64,000 nt of DNA from Ctenosaura bakeri (Eukaryota; Chordata; Lepidosauria; Squamata; Iguanidae), in the NCBI GenBank assembly GCA_948474755.1, contig CAOLHI010001043.1:388347-452346 (forward strand), read 5' to 3'. The translations under genes were made by a program, and so were the position numbers. Below the pieces are notes generated by a model. It did not search any database, was not told the DNA's origin, and saw only the letters and a list, made by a program, of their open reading frames with translations. This document shows, piece after piece, positions 23,538-64,000 of this stretch. The first letter of the stretch is position 1, and every line of letters begins with the position of its first letter.

Positions 23538-23745
23538 ATCGTAGAATCATAAAAGTTGGAAGGGGCTGCAAAGGCCATCTAGTCCAACCCCTGCACCACT
23601 AAAGTACTCCTGAAAGATGCCTATCCAACCTCTGTTTAAGCACCTCCAAGGAAGGAGGTCTGAGACAGTCAATTCCACTGTCATACAGTTCTCACTGTAG
23701 AAAGTCTTTGTAACGGAGCAGCTAAGAGTCAAAATGTTCAGTCTT
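23538..23745 (-). mobile_element. CR1 3' fragment
   Basis: GTAGAATCATAAAAGTTGGA, CATCTAGTCCAACCCCTGCA, AAGCACCTCCAAGGAAGGAG. Diverged subfamily. Confidence 0.75.
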
Positions 23746-25963
23746 ACATATAGAAAACATCAGATGTCATTCCAGTGGGGATCCAAGAGGCAGTGATAAC
23801 CTTAGGAAGAGTGTCAAAGGTTTCTGCATTTGTCAAGTTGTGGAGAAATAGAAACACCAAAGGTGGGGATTTGAAGTGAGGTTGCTGCAGATGCCACCTT
23901 ATCTTCTCGCTCAGGAGGCAAAATGTCCTGCATTGGCTTTATTTTGCAGCAGTCTGATCCTGTTCCCTGCCCATTTTTTCCCCATCAACTGGATTTCCAG
24001 ACACTTTTAAAGGACATCCAGCCATGATATAACATACTGCAGTAATCTGAAATGGATGTTGCCAAAACATATGTCATAATGAAAAGACTTTTTTTGTCCT
24101 TTTTTCTTTTGGCCACGAAATGGCAGGGTTAGCACTCTAGCCTGTGTTGTGAAAAAAGTGATCCAAGAGCAGCACTGGGAAAGGTTATTTTTTGAGCTAC
24201 ACCTCTCAACATTCCTTTGCCAGCATAGTTGCTGGGAATTCTTAGAACTGTAGTTCAAAAGTGATTTTCTCAAGTTCTGTGAGAACTATTGTTTTGTGAA
24301 CCCAATTGCTTACATCGGGGAATTGTGTGAACTTGTTCGTCTTCTAGCATTCCTCGCCATTGGCTGTGTTGGCTAGGGCTGCTGGGAGTTGTAGAACAAC
24401 AACAGCAGTAGAATCTGAGGATTCCCACCCCTGGTTTTAGAGAGTAATTTAGGCTGGTCCCTTATTCTTGGACCAGCCACTCTCCTGCTGATCAGTTCTT
24501 TCATCTTGTTTGGCTTGTTTGTTTTCCCACATCCAGCCCCCCTCTGATCTCAAGGAGTAGTTCAAGGACTGCATTTCTGGAATCAGCTACAGGGACACAA
24601 AACCTATCTTGAGTTCTTAAGGCAGATACTGCAAATGCATGGGAAGGGGGAGTGGGTCAGCCCAGTCTCTGTCTCTAGTCTTTTCTGTCACCCACTGCAC
24701 AGGGAGAGTGACTTTCTGATTTTGATTAATAATTCCCCACCTTTTCATGGAGGTACTGACGTCATGGGTGGACCCCAAGTCACCCACATTTTGGGGTAAC
24801 AAGAGAGTTCCAGTTTTTTAAAAAATAACTTTTCTAAACTTTGGGTGCAGAGTATGGACCCTGGGCTTGGGGCAGGGGAGGTCAAGCCTTCCCTCTCACT
24901 ATGCTGGGGGTGCGGAAGCTCCACCCACATATATTTAGGTCAACTTGGACCATCAAGACTCTTATGCAAGTTGAATGATTTCAGGAATTATCAATCAGAA
25001 GTGCCCTAAATCAGTGCTACTCAAACTGGTGGTCTGCTGATTGGTGCTAATCCCTGCAGAGTTTCTGGGTATGAGATAAACAATTGTAGTCAATGGGCAC
25101 AAATAAGGTATTGGTCTCTGAAACATAGGGGAAAAAACTGGCAGTCCCCTACGTAGGACAGCCTAAGAAGCGCTGTACTAAAGGATCATTTTGTCAGTGC
25201 TTTCACAGTACTCAGATTGTTACTGCCTTCATTTGGGTGAGCAGAATAAAGATGATTATTTTAGTGCAATGTACTTTATGTTTTCATTGTTTTATAAAAA
25301 CATACCTGCAAGTTATCAAAATCAGTCAGTCTGCCTGCCAATGTTGAGCCTTCCCTTCTAAAAACAGTTCTGACAAACTTGGCACAGAGTGTTGGAATCA
25401 GGGCTGGTAGGTCTTGCTCCCCCTTGCACAATTTAGCATTCCACACTGACGACTAGTCCCTGTAGATTGCTGCTAGTCAGGAGGATTTTTTTTCCTGGTA
25501 AGGAAAAAGATAGAAGCAGTGGTGGGAAAATGCAGGAGGATCAAAAATGGAAAATGAGAGCAAGTAGACTTCTTGAAATTTTGCAAATGAACCAGGGCAC
25601 TGGCAGAATAAAAAAGCAAATTAGGGGATGAATTCCAATTAGAGAAGGGTCCAGGGCCAGCTCAGAGAGGGTCAGGATCTCCTCTGCCCTTCCCTAAGTT
25701 GTTCCCCAACCCAAGTAGTAGAGCAACAGAAAATGTGGATTTCAATGCTGAAAGAAGCAAGGAGGAGCCTACACTGTTCTGAATGACGTGAGATCCTTTT
25801 TATCAGTGAAAAATAGGCACTGTCTGGTTACTTTCTAGGCCAGAGTTAATAATAATGTAATTGTATTGCAAGTAATGTAGCAGTTTACTCGTTCTGGCTA
25901 TAGTAATGGTAGACTTTGGGTTATCTTTGGAAAAAAATGGTGTTCCTAGCTCTGCCACTTTTC

Positions 25964-25964
<1 letters not shown>

Positions 25965-25995
<31 letters not shown>

Positions 25996-26014
25996 GCTGC
26001 TGCTGCTGCTGCTG
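25965..26014. repeat. (GTT)n(GCT)n microsatellite
   Basis: About eleven GTT units, then six GCT units, at the tail end of a minus-strand SINE (26030-26315). Its AAC tail probably seeded the array. Confidence 0.88.
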
Positions 26015-26029
26015 TTTTTGTTGTTGTGG

Positions 26030-26315
26030 GCTTTCTGATCAACTCCAAATTATGGTGACCCTATTACTGGGTTTCTTTGGCAATTCTGGGTCAGAGAAGG
26101 TTTGCCATTGCCTTCCTTTCCATATGGAGACCCTAGCCCAAGGTTTATCTTGGCAAGATTTACTCAGAGGAAAGTTGGCCTTTGCTTTCCTCTGAGGCTG
26201 AGAGAGTATGACTTGCCCAAACTTACCCAGTGGTTTTCCATGGCTGAGCAAAGATTCAAGCCTTGGTCTGCCAGAGTCCCAGTCTGACACTCGAACCACT
26301 ACACTATGCTAGCTC
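26030..26315 (-). mobile_element. tRNA-derived SINE, minus strand, with repeated middle
   Basis: Tail GGGCTTTCTGATCAACTCCA, head CACTCGAACCACTACACTATG. The CCTTTCC/CAAGG middle occurs twice, so it is longer than its relatives. Confidence 0.68.
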
Positions 26316-26564
26316 TCTTGCTACTTGATCCTTTTAAATTGAATATGGCAGGATTTGAACTTCTGTGCACTCGGTACCACTGAGCAATGATTCCTTCCCT
26401 GTGTGGCTCATCACTCTTTCCTGCCTGGGACAGGCTGTGACTAGTAGCTACCTATACATCTATACTGGACATTCAGTCCACTTCTTTGGGTACCCAGTTT
26501 TCTATATCTATGACCCTCTCAGGAAGATCCAGTCCTAAATCTTGCAAGAAAAGAGACAGAGCCT

Positions 26565-26730
26565 GTTCTGTCTCCAATCAACAACTGCCAACTCAGTCTT
26601 GGAAAACCACATTCTTTCAGCCGTAGAGGAAGGCCATGGCGTCCCTCCTCCTGAAGTAATTTTGCCTAGAAACCCCATGATAACTTCACCTTAAGTTGGA
26701 AATGCCTTGAAGGCACACAACAAAGGAACA
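26565..26730 (+). mobile_element. tRNA-derived SINE, 5'-truncated
   Basis: AACCCCATGATAACTTCACC ... GTTGGAAATGCCTTGAAGGC, followed by an ACACAACAAAGGAAC tail. Confidence 0.6.
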
Positions 26731-26739
26731 AGAAGAAAA

Positions 26740-28360
26740 CTGAATGAATTGTACACTAGCCGGTTCTAATATTTTTTATCTGATTGTTGTCACAGGTGTT
26801 ACCCCAAAATGTGGGTGACTCAGAGGTCCATCTGCGATGCTAGTGCCTTGGTAAAACAGCAGGGAATATTAGCTCAAAGAGGAGGCCTGCAAGAGGGAAG
26901 TAACCTAGGAGGATCTTTTACACCTGTGTATACTGGTATTAATGCAGGAACACAAGCCGGAGATTCAAATAATATTGGTTTTATTGAGGGAATTGACAAA
27001 TACATGCACACAAGGTCTATGCAGTCTCTCAATCACACAAAGCTAACTGAAGGAAAGGGAGGAAAAATTGGATACCAAGAAATTAGGGCGAAATGAGTGA
27101 TATTTACCTATCTGGAGAGAATAGACAAAGTGAAATGGCTCAGACTAGGGTCTGAGGGTAGTACAAGAATGGGAATTAGAGCAGCAGAATGATGGCCTAT
27201 GTTCAGAGTACTGCAAGCTATCTGGTTCAGAGTCAGGTTTTAAATACCGTTTAAATACCTGAGGGGAAAGGTCTCAATGGCTCTCTGGCAAAGTAGACAA
27301 TGGGATCTGGAACAAACTAATGGCTTTAGCATTAGGTGACAAAGGACTGATGGGACTCGTGGTAGCTCCTTAATGGTGGGATAGGTGAGGAGACAAAAGG
27401 TGAGTTTCAGCAGTTAGAAGAAGAGAGTCAGAGACAATCAGTTGCTCTCAGAGCAGAGGCAGTTTCAGGTGTTATTGTTTCTAAAGGTTGAGTCATTATG
27501 TATAAATCCATTATTACCAGAGCTTCCTTGATTATGGCCCTGAGGTCCCTTTTTGACCTACTTTTGCATCACACTTGTTCACCAGTCCTTTTGCTAGCAT
27601 AGCATTGTAGCTATAGCAGCATATAATTTATATCTCGTGCTGGTTAAATGATATTTGCCAATTAAGCCATATGGCCCAGTACATGGGTATATAAGGGAAT
27701 ATGGCCTGGTAACACAGGACCTCTTTTAAACCACTTAGAAACCCATTCATTATCTCTCTCCTTTTTTAAAAAAAGTATAAAATTAAGGAAAACTAGAAGA
27801 AGCAAAAATCAGTCAAGGCAAGCCAAACGTCCATCCACAGTCTCTGTTCACCGCCTTTGTCTGACAGGCATTGCTGAGTGCTAGGAATGTGGAGAAATCA
27901 GTCACTCGATTACTGAATTTAGCAATCTCATAGGGCAAATGTGGCATCTGGGTCTTTTTCCTAAGCCTCATGTGCCAGATCTCCCTGTACAAAGGCGCAG
28001 AAAAAGCTTAGTTGTTACATTCTGTGTCCAGTAGGTGGCAGCTATAGACCAGAAGAAAGAAAAGTATTTGCGCTTTTCTACCAATATTTTCTGCTAATTT
28101 CAGTATGTTTTGCAACACTGTTACTAGCATATGGATTGGTCAGGAATGGTTTGTGCCTTGGATATGTTAACAGACAGGATGGGGCCAGAGTGATCGCAGG
28201 CTAGTAAGTGGGATCCTGATGGGTAGTGAGGAAGCATTACCAAAAAAGCTTCAGGGTCAGCCCTACCATTAGGAAGAGGGAGGCAGCTACCTTAGGTGGC
28301 AGATATTAGGGAGGGGTTTATGCCAGCCATTCACCTTGAGTCCCTCCGCAGCCTCATTGA
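26740..28360. other. Intergenic, possible old LTR/retroelement remnant
   Basis: A 95-codon open frame at 26809-27096 and the surrounding purine-rich sequence have the feel of a decayed retroelement, but I recognise no domain. Nothing else is supported. Confidence 0.3.
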
Positions 28361-28372
28361 CATCCCCTAAAG

Positions 28373-28742
28373 CAGGGCTTTCCAAATGGTGTGTCACGAC
28401 ACATTAGTGTGTCGCCTATAGTATGTTGGTGCACCGCCTCTCCCCGGCTGAGAAAGACCCCTCCCTCCGGAGCCTGGCCTGCTGCCGTCACTCTTGCTGG
28501 GGCCTTTGCCTGGCAAGAGCAATGGCAGCGGGCAAGGACCAGCTGGAAGGGAACTGCCTTTCCTTCTGCCATCTCTCTCACTAGGGTCTTTCCTGCTGAG
28601 GCCAGGGTCGGAGGGCTGCCTTTCTTCAACCTAGATATACCTCTGGGTATCTCTAGTTTGCTAGTAAAACTGAATTACCGTGTCGTGAAATGATGCATGT
28701 CAAAAAAGTGTGTCACGCACATGAAAACTTCGGAAAGCTCTG
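28373..28742. mobile_element. hAT-type MITE (370 bp) with 8-bp target duplication
   Basis: Termini CAGGGCTTTCCAAATG and CTTCGGAAAGCTCTG are inverted repeats. CCCTAAAG at 28365-28372 and 28743-28750 is an exact 8-bp duplication, diagnostic of the hAT superfamily. GC-rich interior, no transposase. Confidence 0.85.
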
Positions 28743-29619
28743 CCCTAAAGCAACTCTTTGTCCAGGGCTGGCCCTAGACATTTTACTGCCTGAGGTTGAA
28801 CAGAAAATGACTTCCTTCACACAACCACACCGTGTTACACTGTACCCCAGGTAGGTCAAGTTATTGTGCTGCATGAGGTAGAAAAACTGTTTTGCTATAC
28901 AAGGCAGTGAAAATGCAAGAACAACAACAGATCTGACAATTTTCTGTCCTTTAATGGCATTCAGAGTTTGTTGCCTAAAGTGGTCACATCTCTTCGCTTA
29001 ATAGCAAGGCTGGCCTTACTGCAGTGACATGGCTATGAGGGAGTACATCCACACCAGGAGCTCTGGAAGGTGCTGAATGCTATTCCTAGGTTCAACACCT
29101 TGGGTAGCTCATTTAGAGGTTGCTCAAACCCAGAACGGATTGATAGTCCCCCTGACATATTATCAGGGTTCAACTGACTTTAAAGTCAGCTTCTTTGTAT
29201 GGAATGAAGGGAGAAGACATCTTGACCTTTGCTTCAGACATCAAGAAAGGAGCCACAAGGAAAACCTATTTCTGTCTTTTTGCACTGGAAGGAGGGAGGG
29301 CTCAAAACAGAGGAACTTCCTTCTTTGTGTTCACCAAGAAGGTGAGTCCAACCTACCCTATCTTGAAGGACCACTTAGATGTAAGTGTTGATCACACCAG
29401 AGATCTGGTTGAAGAATGACAGCACATAAAGTGCCCTCTTATAGCTGCCAAATAGAGTTACCAGTACTCATGTTGGCAACCAAGCAACTAAGCTAGTGTT
29501 TGCCACCAAAGCTCTGTTTCCTTGTATATCACTGTGTTTGCCTCTGCCCTCTCTCTTTATTAATTAAATCATATGTTACAAGACATATATAAGACATGAT
29601 GCCCAGATTGCAAAGCCAT

Positions 29620-30200
29620 TGAATTTTAGAGTTGGAAGGGATTTCCAGGATCATCTGGTCCTGGGTGGGCAACTCTGGAAGGAGAGGGGGCAATCATCCC
29701 TGCCCCTCATGAGTCACACGTTTGTGTGGCATGTGCACTAAAGTGAAATCATGACACCCTAGTTATTATTATTTTTTGCCAATTTTTACCCATTTTTTGT
29801 TTTGTCAGAGTTTGGCGAAAGAAGTAAACAGCTGCATTTGCAGCTGGGTTTGAATTGTTAAAAAAAAACTGAAAATTGGAGGGAATTTTTTTAACTTTTT
29901 TTAAAAGGGGGGAGATGTGGGTTGCCAGAGAGGCATCAGAGACCTTAAAGCAGAACCCATGAGACAGTCCTCAATTCTGATCTGATCTAATGCAGCCTCC
30001 TGTGTCAGTGCAGAATATCCATAACCAAAGCATTCCTGATAGATGAACATCCAGGCTTTGCTTAGAGGTCTCCATCCAAGAGGACCTGCCCATCTTCTGA
30101 GAAAGTAAAACAGACTTTTTTTTCTGGAAGTTCTTCAGTTAAATCTGCTTGTTAGTTGAATCTGTTGGTTCAAGTCCAGTCCTCTGGAGCAATAGATAAC
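29620..30200 (-). mobile_element. CR1/L2-like fragment split by unrelated sequence
   Basis: GAATTTTAGAGTTGGAAGGG at about 29624 and CTAATGCAGCCTCCTGTGTC / TGATAGATGAACATCCAGGC after about 29970 are two parts of one LINE. The piece between them is not recognised. Confidence 0.5.
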
Positions 30201-30349
30201 AAGTTTGCTCCACCATCTACATCAAGGCTGGGTAATTGTCCGTGGTTAAGGGGCAGGCTACTCTCCTGGGACCTTGGAAAGCTGCACCTCCTGGAAATTC
30301 CCCTCAACACTCCTTTGGGGAATGGGGGGCAAATTTGCCATGTTTCACC

Positions 30350-30595
30350 CCCATCTAAGTTTTCTCTGCTAAATACTAATCCTGTGTTGTCCCACTTTTT
30401 TCAGCTGCTTCTAAAACGTCCACATTTCTCTTTCCTCCCTCTACACCCCCCCTTCCTCATCAGTTGACTTCAATTAGTACAAAAATAGTTTTCACTTAGT
30501 TAATTCAGTAGGCTCAGGCAATAGCAAACAGCTGCAGCCTGCTTTAGCTTTTGCATTCTTTCTCATTAATAACTTTTGTCCTCATGACCACACTC
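30350..30595 (-). mobile_element. Unclassified CCTCCAAC-type repeat, partial, minus strand
   Basis: TCAGCTGCTTCTAAAACGTC and CAAAAATAGTTTTCACTTAG then GGCAATAGCAAACAGCTGCA on plus: reverse orientation of the family. Confidence 0.52.
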
Positions 30596-31265
30596 TGATA
30601 CTGCTTGGCCACAGGAAGGGACTTGTAAGCTGTTTCCCCAGTCCTTTTCTACATCATAGCCTTGACAGTTCTCAGGATTGTCCATGAAAATCTTGGGCTG
30701 TGTGTTCAAAGGTATGTGGGCATGCATGCACGTACACACAAGATGTGGTTGGCTGTGGTCCCCACTCTAAGGATATGGATTGACAATTGTGAGTGTCCTA
30801 TTGTGAAAGGTCAGAAGTTAGACACCAGCTCTGCACTAATTTCAGTAGGAAAGCAGCATATGAAAGGCAGTCCTCACATTCTTAAACAGACAGATCAAAA
30901 ACAAGACAACAACCTTACAATTTGGATGTTTAATCAAAGTAACATTTATATACAATTAGTGAAAGTCCCCTGCATAACATGGGTTGAAATAGCCCTCAGT
31001 TTGAAGCACCAGAGACTTCAAGCAAAATTGTACAGCTGTCAGAGCCAAAGACAAAAATATCATGCCTACACTCTGTGAGTAAATGAGTGAAACCATGGCT
31101 GTTGACACCCCTACACACACTTCCAATGACTATTCCTATAGCTATATGTGGGAGGGATTTGTCCTCTCTATGCCCTTTAATTGGGGGAGGGGGGCTGGCC
31201 CACAGCAGCAGGGGGCAGCTTTGTAACACTGTAGGAATGCTCCCCATAGCTTCAAACCATGGTCT

Positions 31266-31430
31266 CTTCCATACAATACAAAAATAGCACTTTGATACCA
31301 CTTTAACTGCACTGACTGCATCCAAGGAAATCCTGGGATATGCAGTTTGATGAGGCATTAGAGCCCCCTAGCAGAGAATTTTAATTACCACATGAAACTA
31401 TGAGTCGCAGTATCAAAGTATAACATGACA
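31266..31430. mobile_element. Old foldback MITE, partial
   Basis: Contains AGCACTTTGATACCACTTTA and a degenerate mirror GTATCAAAGTATAAC. Same family as 55228-55438. Confidence 0.5.
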
Positions 31431-32396
31431 GATACCTATATCAACTGCAAACCTATCTGTTGGTTATAAAAGTCTGCTACCTGGTGACTTAATGTGGTAT
31501 AGCAGGCTCCAAACACAGAGATATTTAACATTAATTAACATGTTTGAGAAACCATACAGCCTCCTGCTGCCCACCCCTAGGATCCCCTTAATATGCATGT
31601 CAAATTTCAGAGCTCTGGTTTTGATGCTTCTGGAGCTGTGGGTCTGACAGTCACACAGACATCCTCTTTTATTACACATAAAACTAGGTACTTGGCCAAT
31701 ACTTATGGATTCATTGCACCACAGCACCTAGCATATCAAATCCCAGCATATTTTCAATCCACAATGCCCTTGTCTTTATTGACCTCAAGGTGCATGAAGA
31801 TGGGTGAGTCACCTCAAATATAACTTGAGTACTATTAATACTACCCTGTTACTAGGTCTTACAAATTATATAGTGTCAAAAATAGCCTTCCCGCAATTAC
31901 TTGCACATCAAAAGAACTGTTTCCAAAGGGGGTAATCATATTAGATCATAATCCTAACTGCCAAAGGGCCCAAGGGCTGGCTGAACTAGTCCAAGCGGTG
32001 TTGCATTGAATCCAAACCTTTCCCAGCCTAGAGCTGTTTAGAATTACTTAGGACTACCTTCTGCCTGGCCTAATTTTATGCTGCCCTTGTGGCTATGTCT
32101 CTGGGCCTGAGGAAGTTTCACATCAGGTATAACTCAGCTCTTTCCTTTCCTACCTCTTCCCTGCTTCTTTTTTTGCACTCTTCTGCATGCAGATCTTAGC
32201 CAGCAGAGCAGTTCTGCTTGCATATTGTTCTGTTGGCAAATCTCTGAGAGTTGTGTATAATCCCCAAACCCCAGACACACTTTTGAATTAGGACTGCACT
32301 GTTAATCTCTAGCCTGCTTTATCAGATACAAGAAGTTATGCCAGAATCCAGATGTTAACTATGATAGCTATAATTGGCAGTATTTTCTTCATGTAT

Positions 32397-32402
32397 TTTA
32401 TT
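32397..32402 (-). terminator. Candidate RBBP8NL poly(A) signal (AATAAA)
   Basis: This is the first canonical AATAAA on the minus strand downstream of the RBBP8NL stop at 33328 (about 930 bp). It would imply a 3' UTR that includes an antisense L3 fragment (32680-32940). A non-canonical signal nearer the stop cannot be excluded. Confidence 0.35.
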
Positions 32403-32679
32403 TCCCTCTGGCCTCACTATGTCAAATAACACCCCCCCCCACACACACACATGTCCTGTATGTATAAATCTGGAATTCTGGATAACACACGCATCTGAAC
32501 TCCAGGTCTCTTTGTCCACCTAGTTGCCTTTTGTCTCCTCTGATGCAGTTTCCCAGGACCTCAGACAGAAAAGAGTCTTTGCCATGATCGTCTGCTACTT
32601 GGTTCTTTTAAGGCGAACAGATGACAGGAATTGAACCTGGAACCATCTTCATGCAGTAGGTGTGCTTGGTCACATTACG

Positions 32680-32940
32680 TGATAACTAACAGAACATACA
32701 AAACACCACGCTGGATCAGGCCAAAAACCTATTCAGCTCAGCATTCTGTTGCCACAGTGATCACCAGACACCTTTGGAAAATCCATAGTGAGGATAGGAG
32801 CATAGGAGAACCCTCTAACTCATGTTTCCTGTTGACTAATGCTCAGAACTCTAAAGCCTCCAACATTAATAATAGCCCTAATGACGAGGCCATTGAGAGC
32901 ATTATCTTCCACTTAGATCATGATAAATTTCTGTGCCACT
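32680..32940 (-). mobile_element. L3/CR1-type LINE 3' end, antisense
   Basis: ACGCTGGATCAGGCCAAAAA, TTCAGCTCAGCATTCTGTTG and CACAGTGATCACCAGACACC are the reverse complement of the L3 3' end. In the putative RBBP8NL 3' UTR. Confidence 0.75.
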
Positions 32941-33327
32941 AGCTCTTTGTATCAATTTGTATGTCCACAATAAAATGTTCTGTCAAAATTGCTATTCAAA
33001 TGCCAGTGAACTGGCAGGACCTGTCAGTAAGCATGAAGAACGAGCATGGCAGAGTGGATGAAGCCAGTGAACGATTCTAGTCTCGTTGCCTGTAGTTTGA
33101 AAGAATTCAAGAATTTTGTAAAGCTCTTCAGAGCACCAGAGATTTACTAGTCCTCATGAGCCAAGGTTTGAAACAATGATGTCTGACAATTCTGTAAACA
33201 GGCTTGTGAATACAGAAGGTTGTTTATCTGTGTTAGAATGAGTGTGAAAATCTGGAGTCATTCCTCTGGCTAAGCCAGAAATATCTGACAACATCTTCAG
33301 GTGCAGGAGTGAGAGGGCAGAGAGAAG

Positions 33328-63281
<29,954 letters not shown>

Positions 63282-63599
63282 TCAGGGTGAGAAAAAAGGG
63301 GCAGAATGAGAAGACTGGTCAAATACCACAATTCCCAACCAGAGCCCTTGCTTGCCGTGTACACTATTAGTGGCTTGGGCAAAGAGTAAAGTGGATTAGG
63401 TTCATCTTTACAGAGGGCAGTTCTCTATTTGCAGGTGTCCATAGACCCCAGTACAGGGGAAGCAAGGAGGGGGTCGAGTTCTTTTAGACTATGCTTGAGG
63501 GAGGGCTGAGCCAATTCTGAAATGAAGAGGCAGACTGGGCTGCTAAGACTCCAGTGTAGTTAAGTCTCTTTAGGAACTGATAACGTAACCCTACACCTG

Positions 63600-64000
63600 T
63601 TTCAATCTGGCGCTGTCATGATTACTACTTTGTCATTCCACTTTTTGAGTTGCTTTTAAAATGTCTGTTTCTGTCTCCTCCTCCCACTTTCTCCCTTTGT
63701 CCTCAGCTTATTTCAGTTGCTTCAAAATGAATTCAAGCTGCAAAAGTAGTGTGTGTCCTTCCTTGTTGACATCTTTCGACATCTTAACCACGGTCTAATG
63801 TTGCTTAGTCAGAAGTGCCCTAGCTTTCATCCACGAAATGTTGGAGGGTATGAAACAGCAGTCTAGCGACCACTAAATTATTCTTTTTATCTGGGGTGAT
63901 TTGAGTTCAGAGTGCAAAAGTAGTTTGCATTCACTTAACTCAGCTGGAAGGAGAGGAGAAGAGGGATGGAATCTTGCCCTTCCCAGTAGGCTCAAGCAAG
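63600..64000 (-). mobile_element. Two CCTCCAAC-type repeat copies at the window edge, minus strand
   Basis: The first spans about 63600-63851, ending ACGAAATGTTGGAGGG. A second partial copy (GTGCAAAAGTAGTTTGCATT, CCCTTCCCAGTAGGCTCAAG) starts by about 63880 and runs off the window. No RBBP8NL exon is visible here. Confidence 0.58.

Noticed and set aside
26809..27096. 95-codon open frame as a possible gag/retroelement gene
   Set aside because: No domain or motif recognised and no flanking LTRs or splice sites; kept only as a weak note.

Overview
This is nuclear DNA from a vertebrate, almost certainly a squamate reptile (lizard). Two genes are split by GT-AG introns. The intergenic and intronic DNA is packed with CR1 and L3-type LINEs, Bov-B (RTE) 3' ends, tRNA-derived and 5S rRNA-derived SINEs, and several families of short non-autonomous DNA transposons. 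This mix is typical of squamates. An iguanian lizard is a reasonable guess, but the species is not determined.

Two protein-coding genes are supported, both on the minus strand and head to tail. At 8,843-9,459, inside a CpG island (about 8,780-9,790), lies the first coding exon of CABLES2 (Cdk5 and Abl enzyme substrate 2). Its promoter is at about 9,460-9,730. The rest of CABLES2 should lie at lower coordinates; no further exon is recognisable in 1-8,842, so intron 1 probably runs off the left edge. From 63,276 down to 33,328 lie the last ten coding exons of RBBP8NL (RBBP8/CtIP N-terminal-like). I rebuilt them exon by exon with matching splice sites and phases; together they give 570 codons plus a stop. 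The 5' exons of RBBP8NL lie beyond 64,000. The order CABLES2-RBBP8NL, both on one strand, matches the CABLES2-RBBP8NL-GATA5 order of human 20q13.33.

Layout: 1-8,842 is CABLES2 intron 1 with MITEs, SINEs and CR1. 8,843-9,730 is CABLES2 exon 1 and promoter. 9,730-33,300 is about 23 kb of intergenic DNA made largely of repeats. 33,328-63,276 is RBBP8NL, with long repeat-filled introns. 63,277-64,000 is an RBBP8NL intron.

The main extra content is mobile-element structure. A foldback MITE family with GGCCATTTCCGC-type ends has twelve copies. Six of them crowd within 4.4 kb around the CABLES2 CpG island. Seven of the twelve have identical 3-bp target duplications, which suggests a PIF/Harbinger-like mover. 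A longer CG-rich relative of about 410 bp shares the end sequence and the 3-bp duplications. Nested insertions (CR1 in MITE, MITE in CR1, 5S SINE in an older MITE, Tigger-like in Tigger-like) give a relative age order. I found no operon-like, CRISPR or other previously undescribed multi-gene system.
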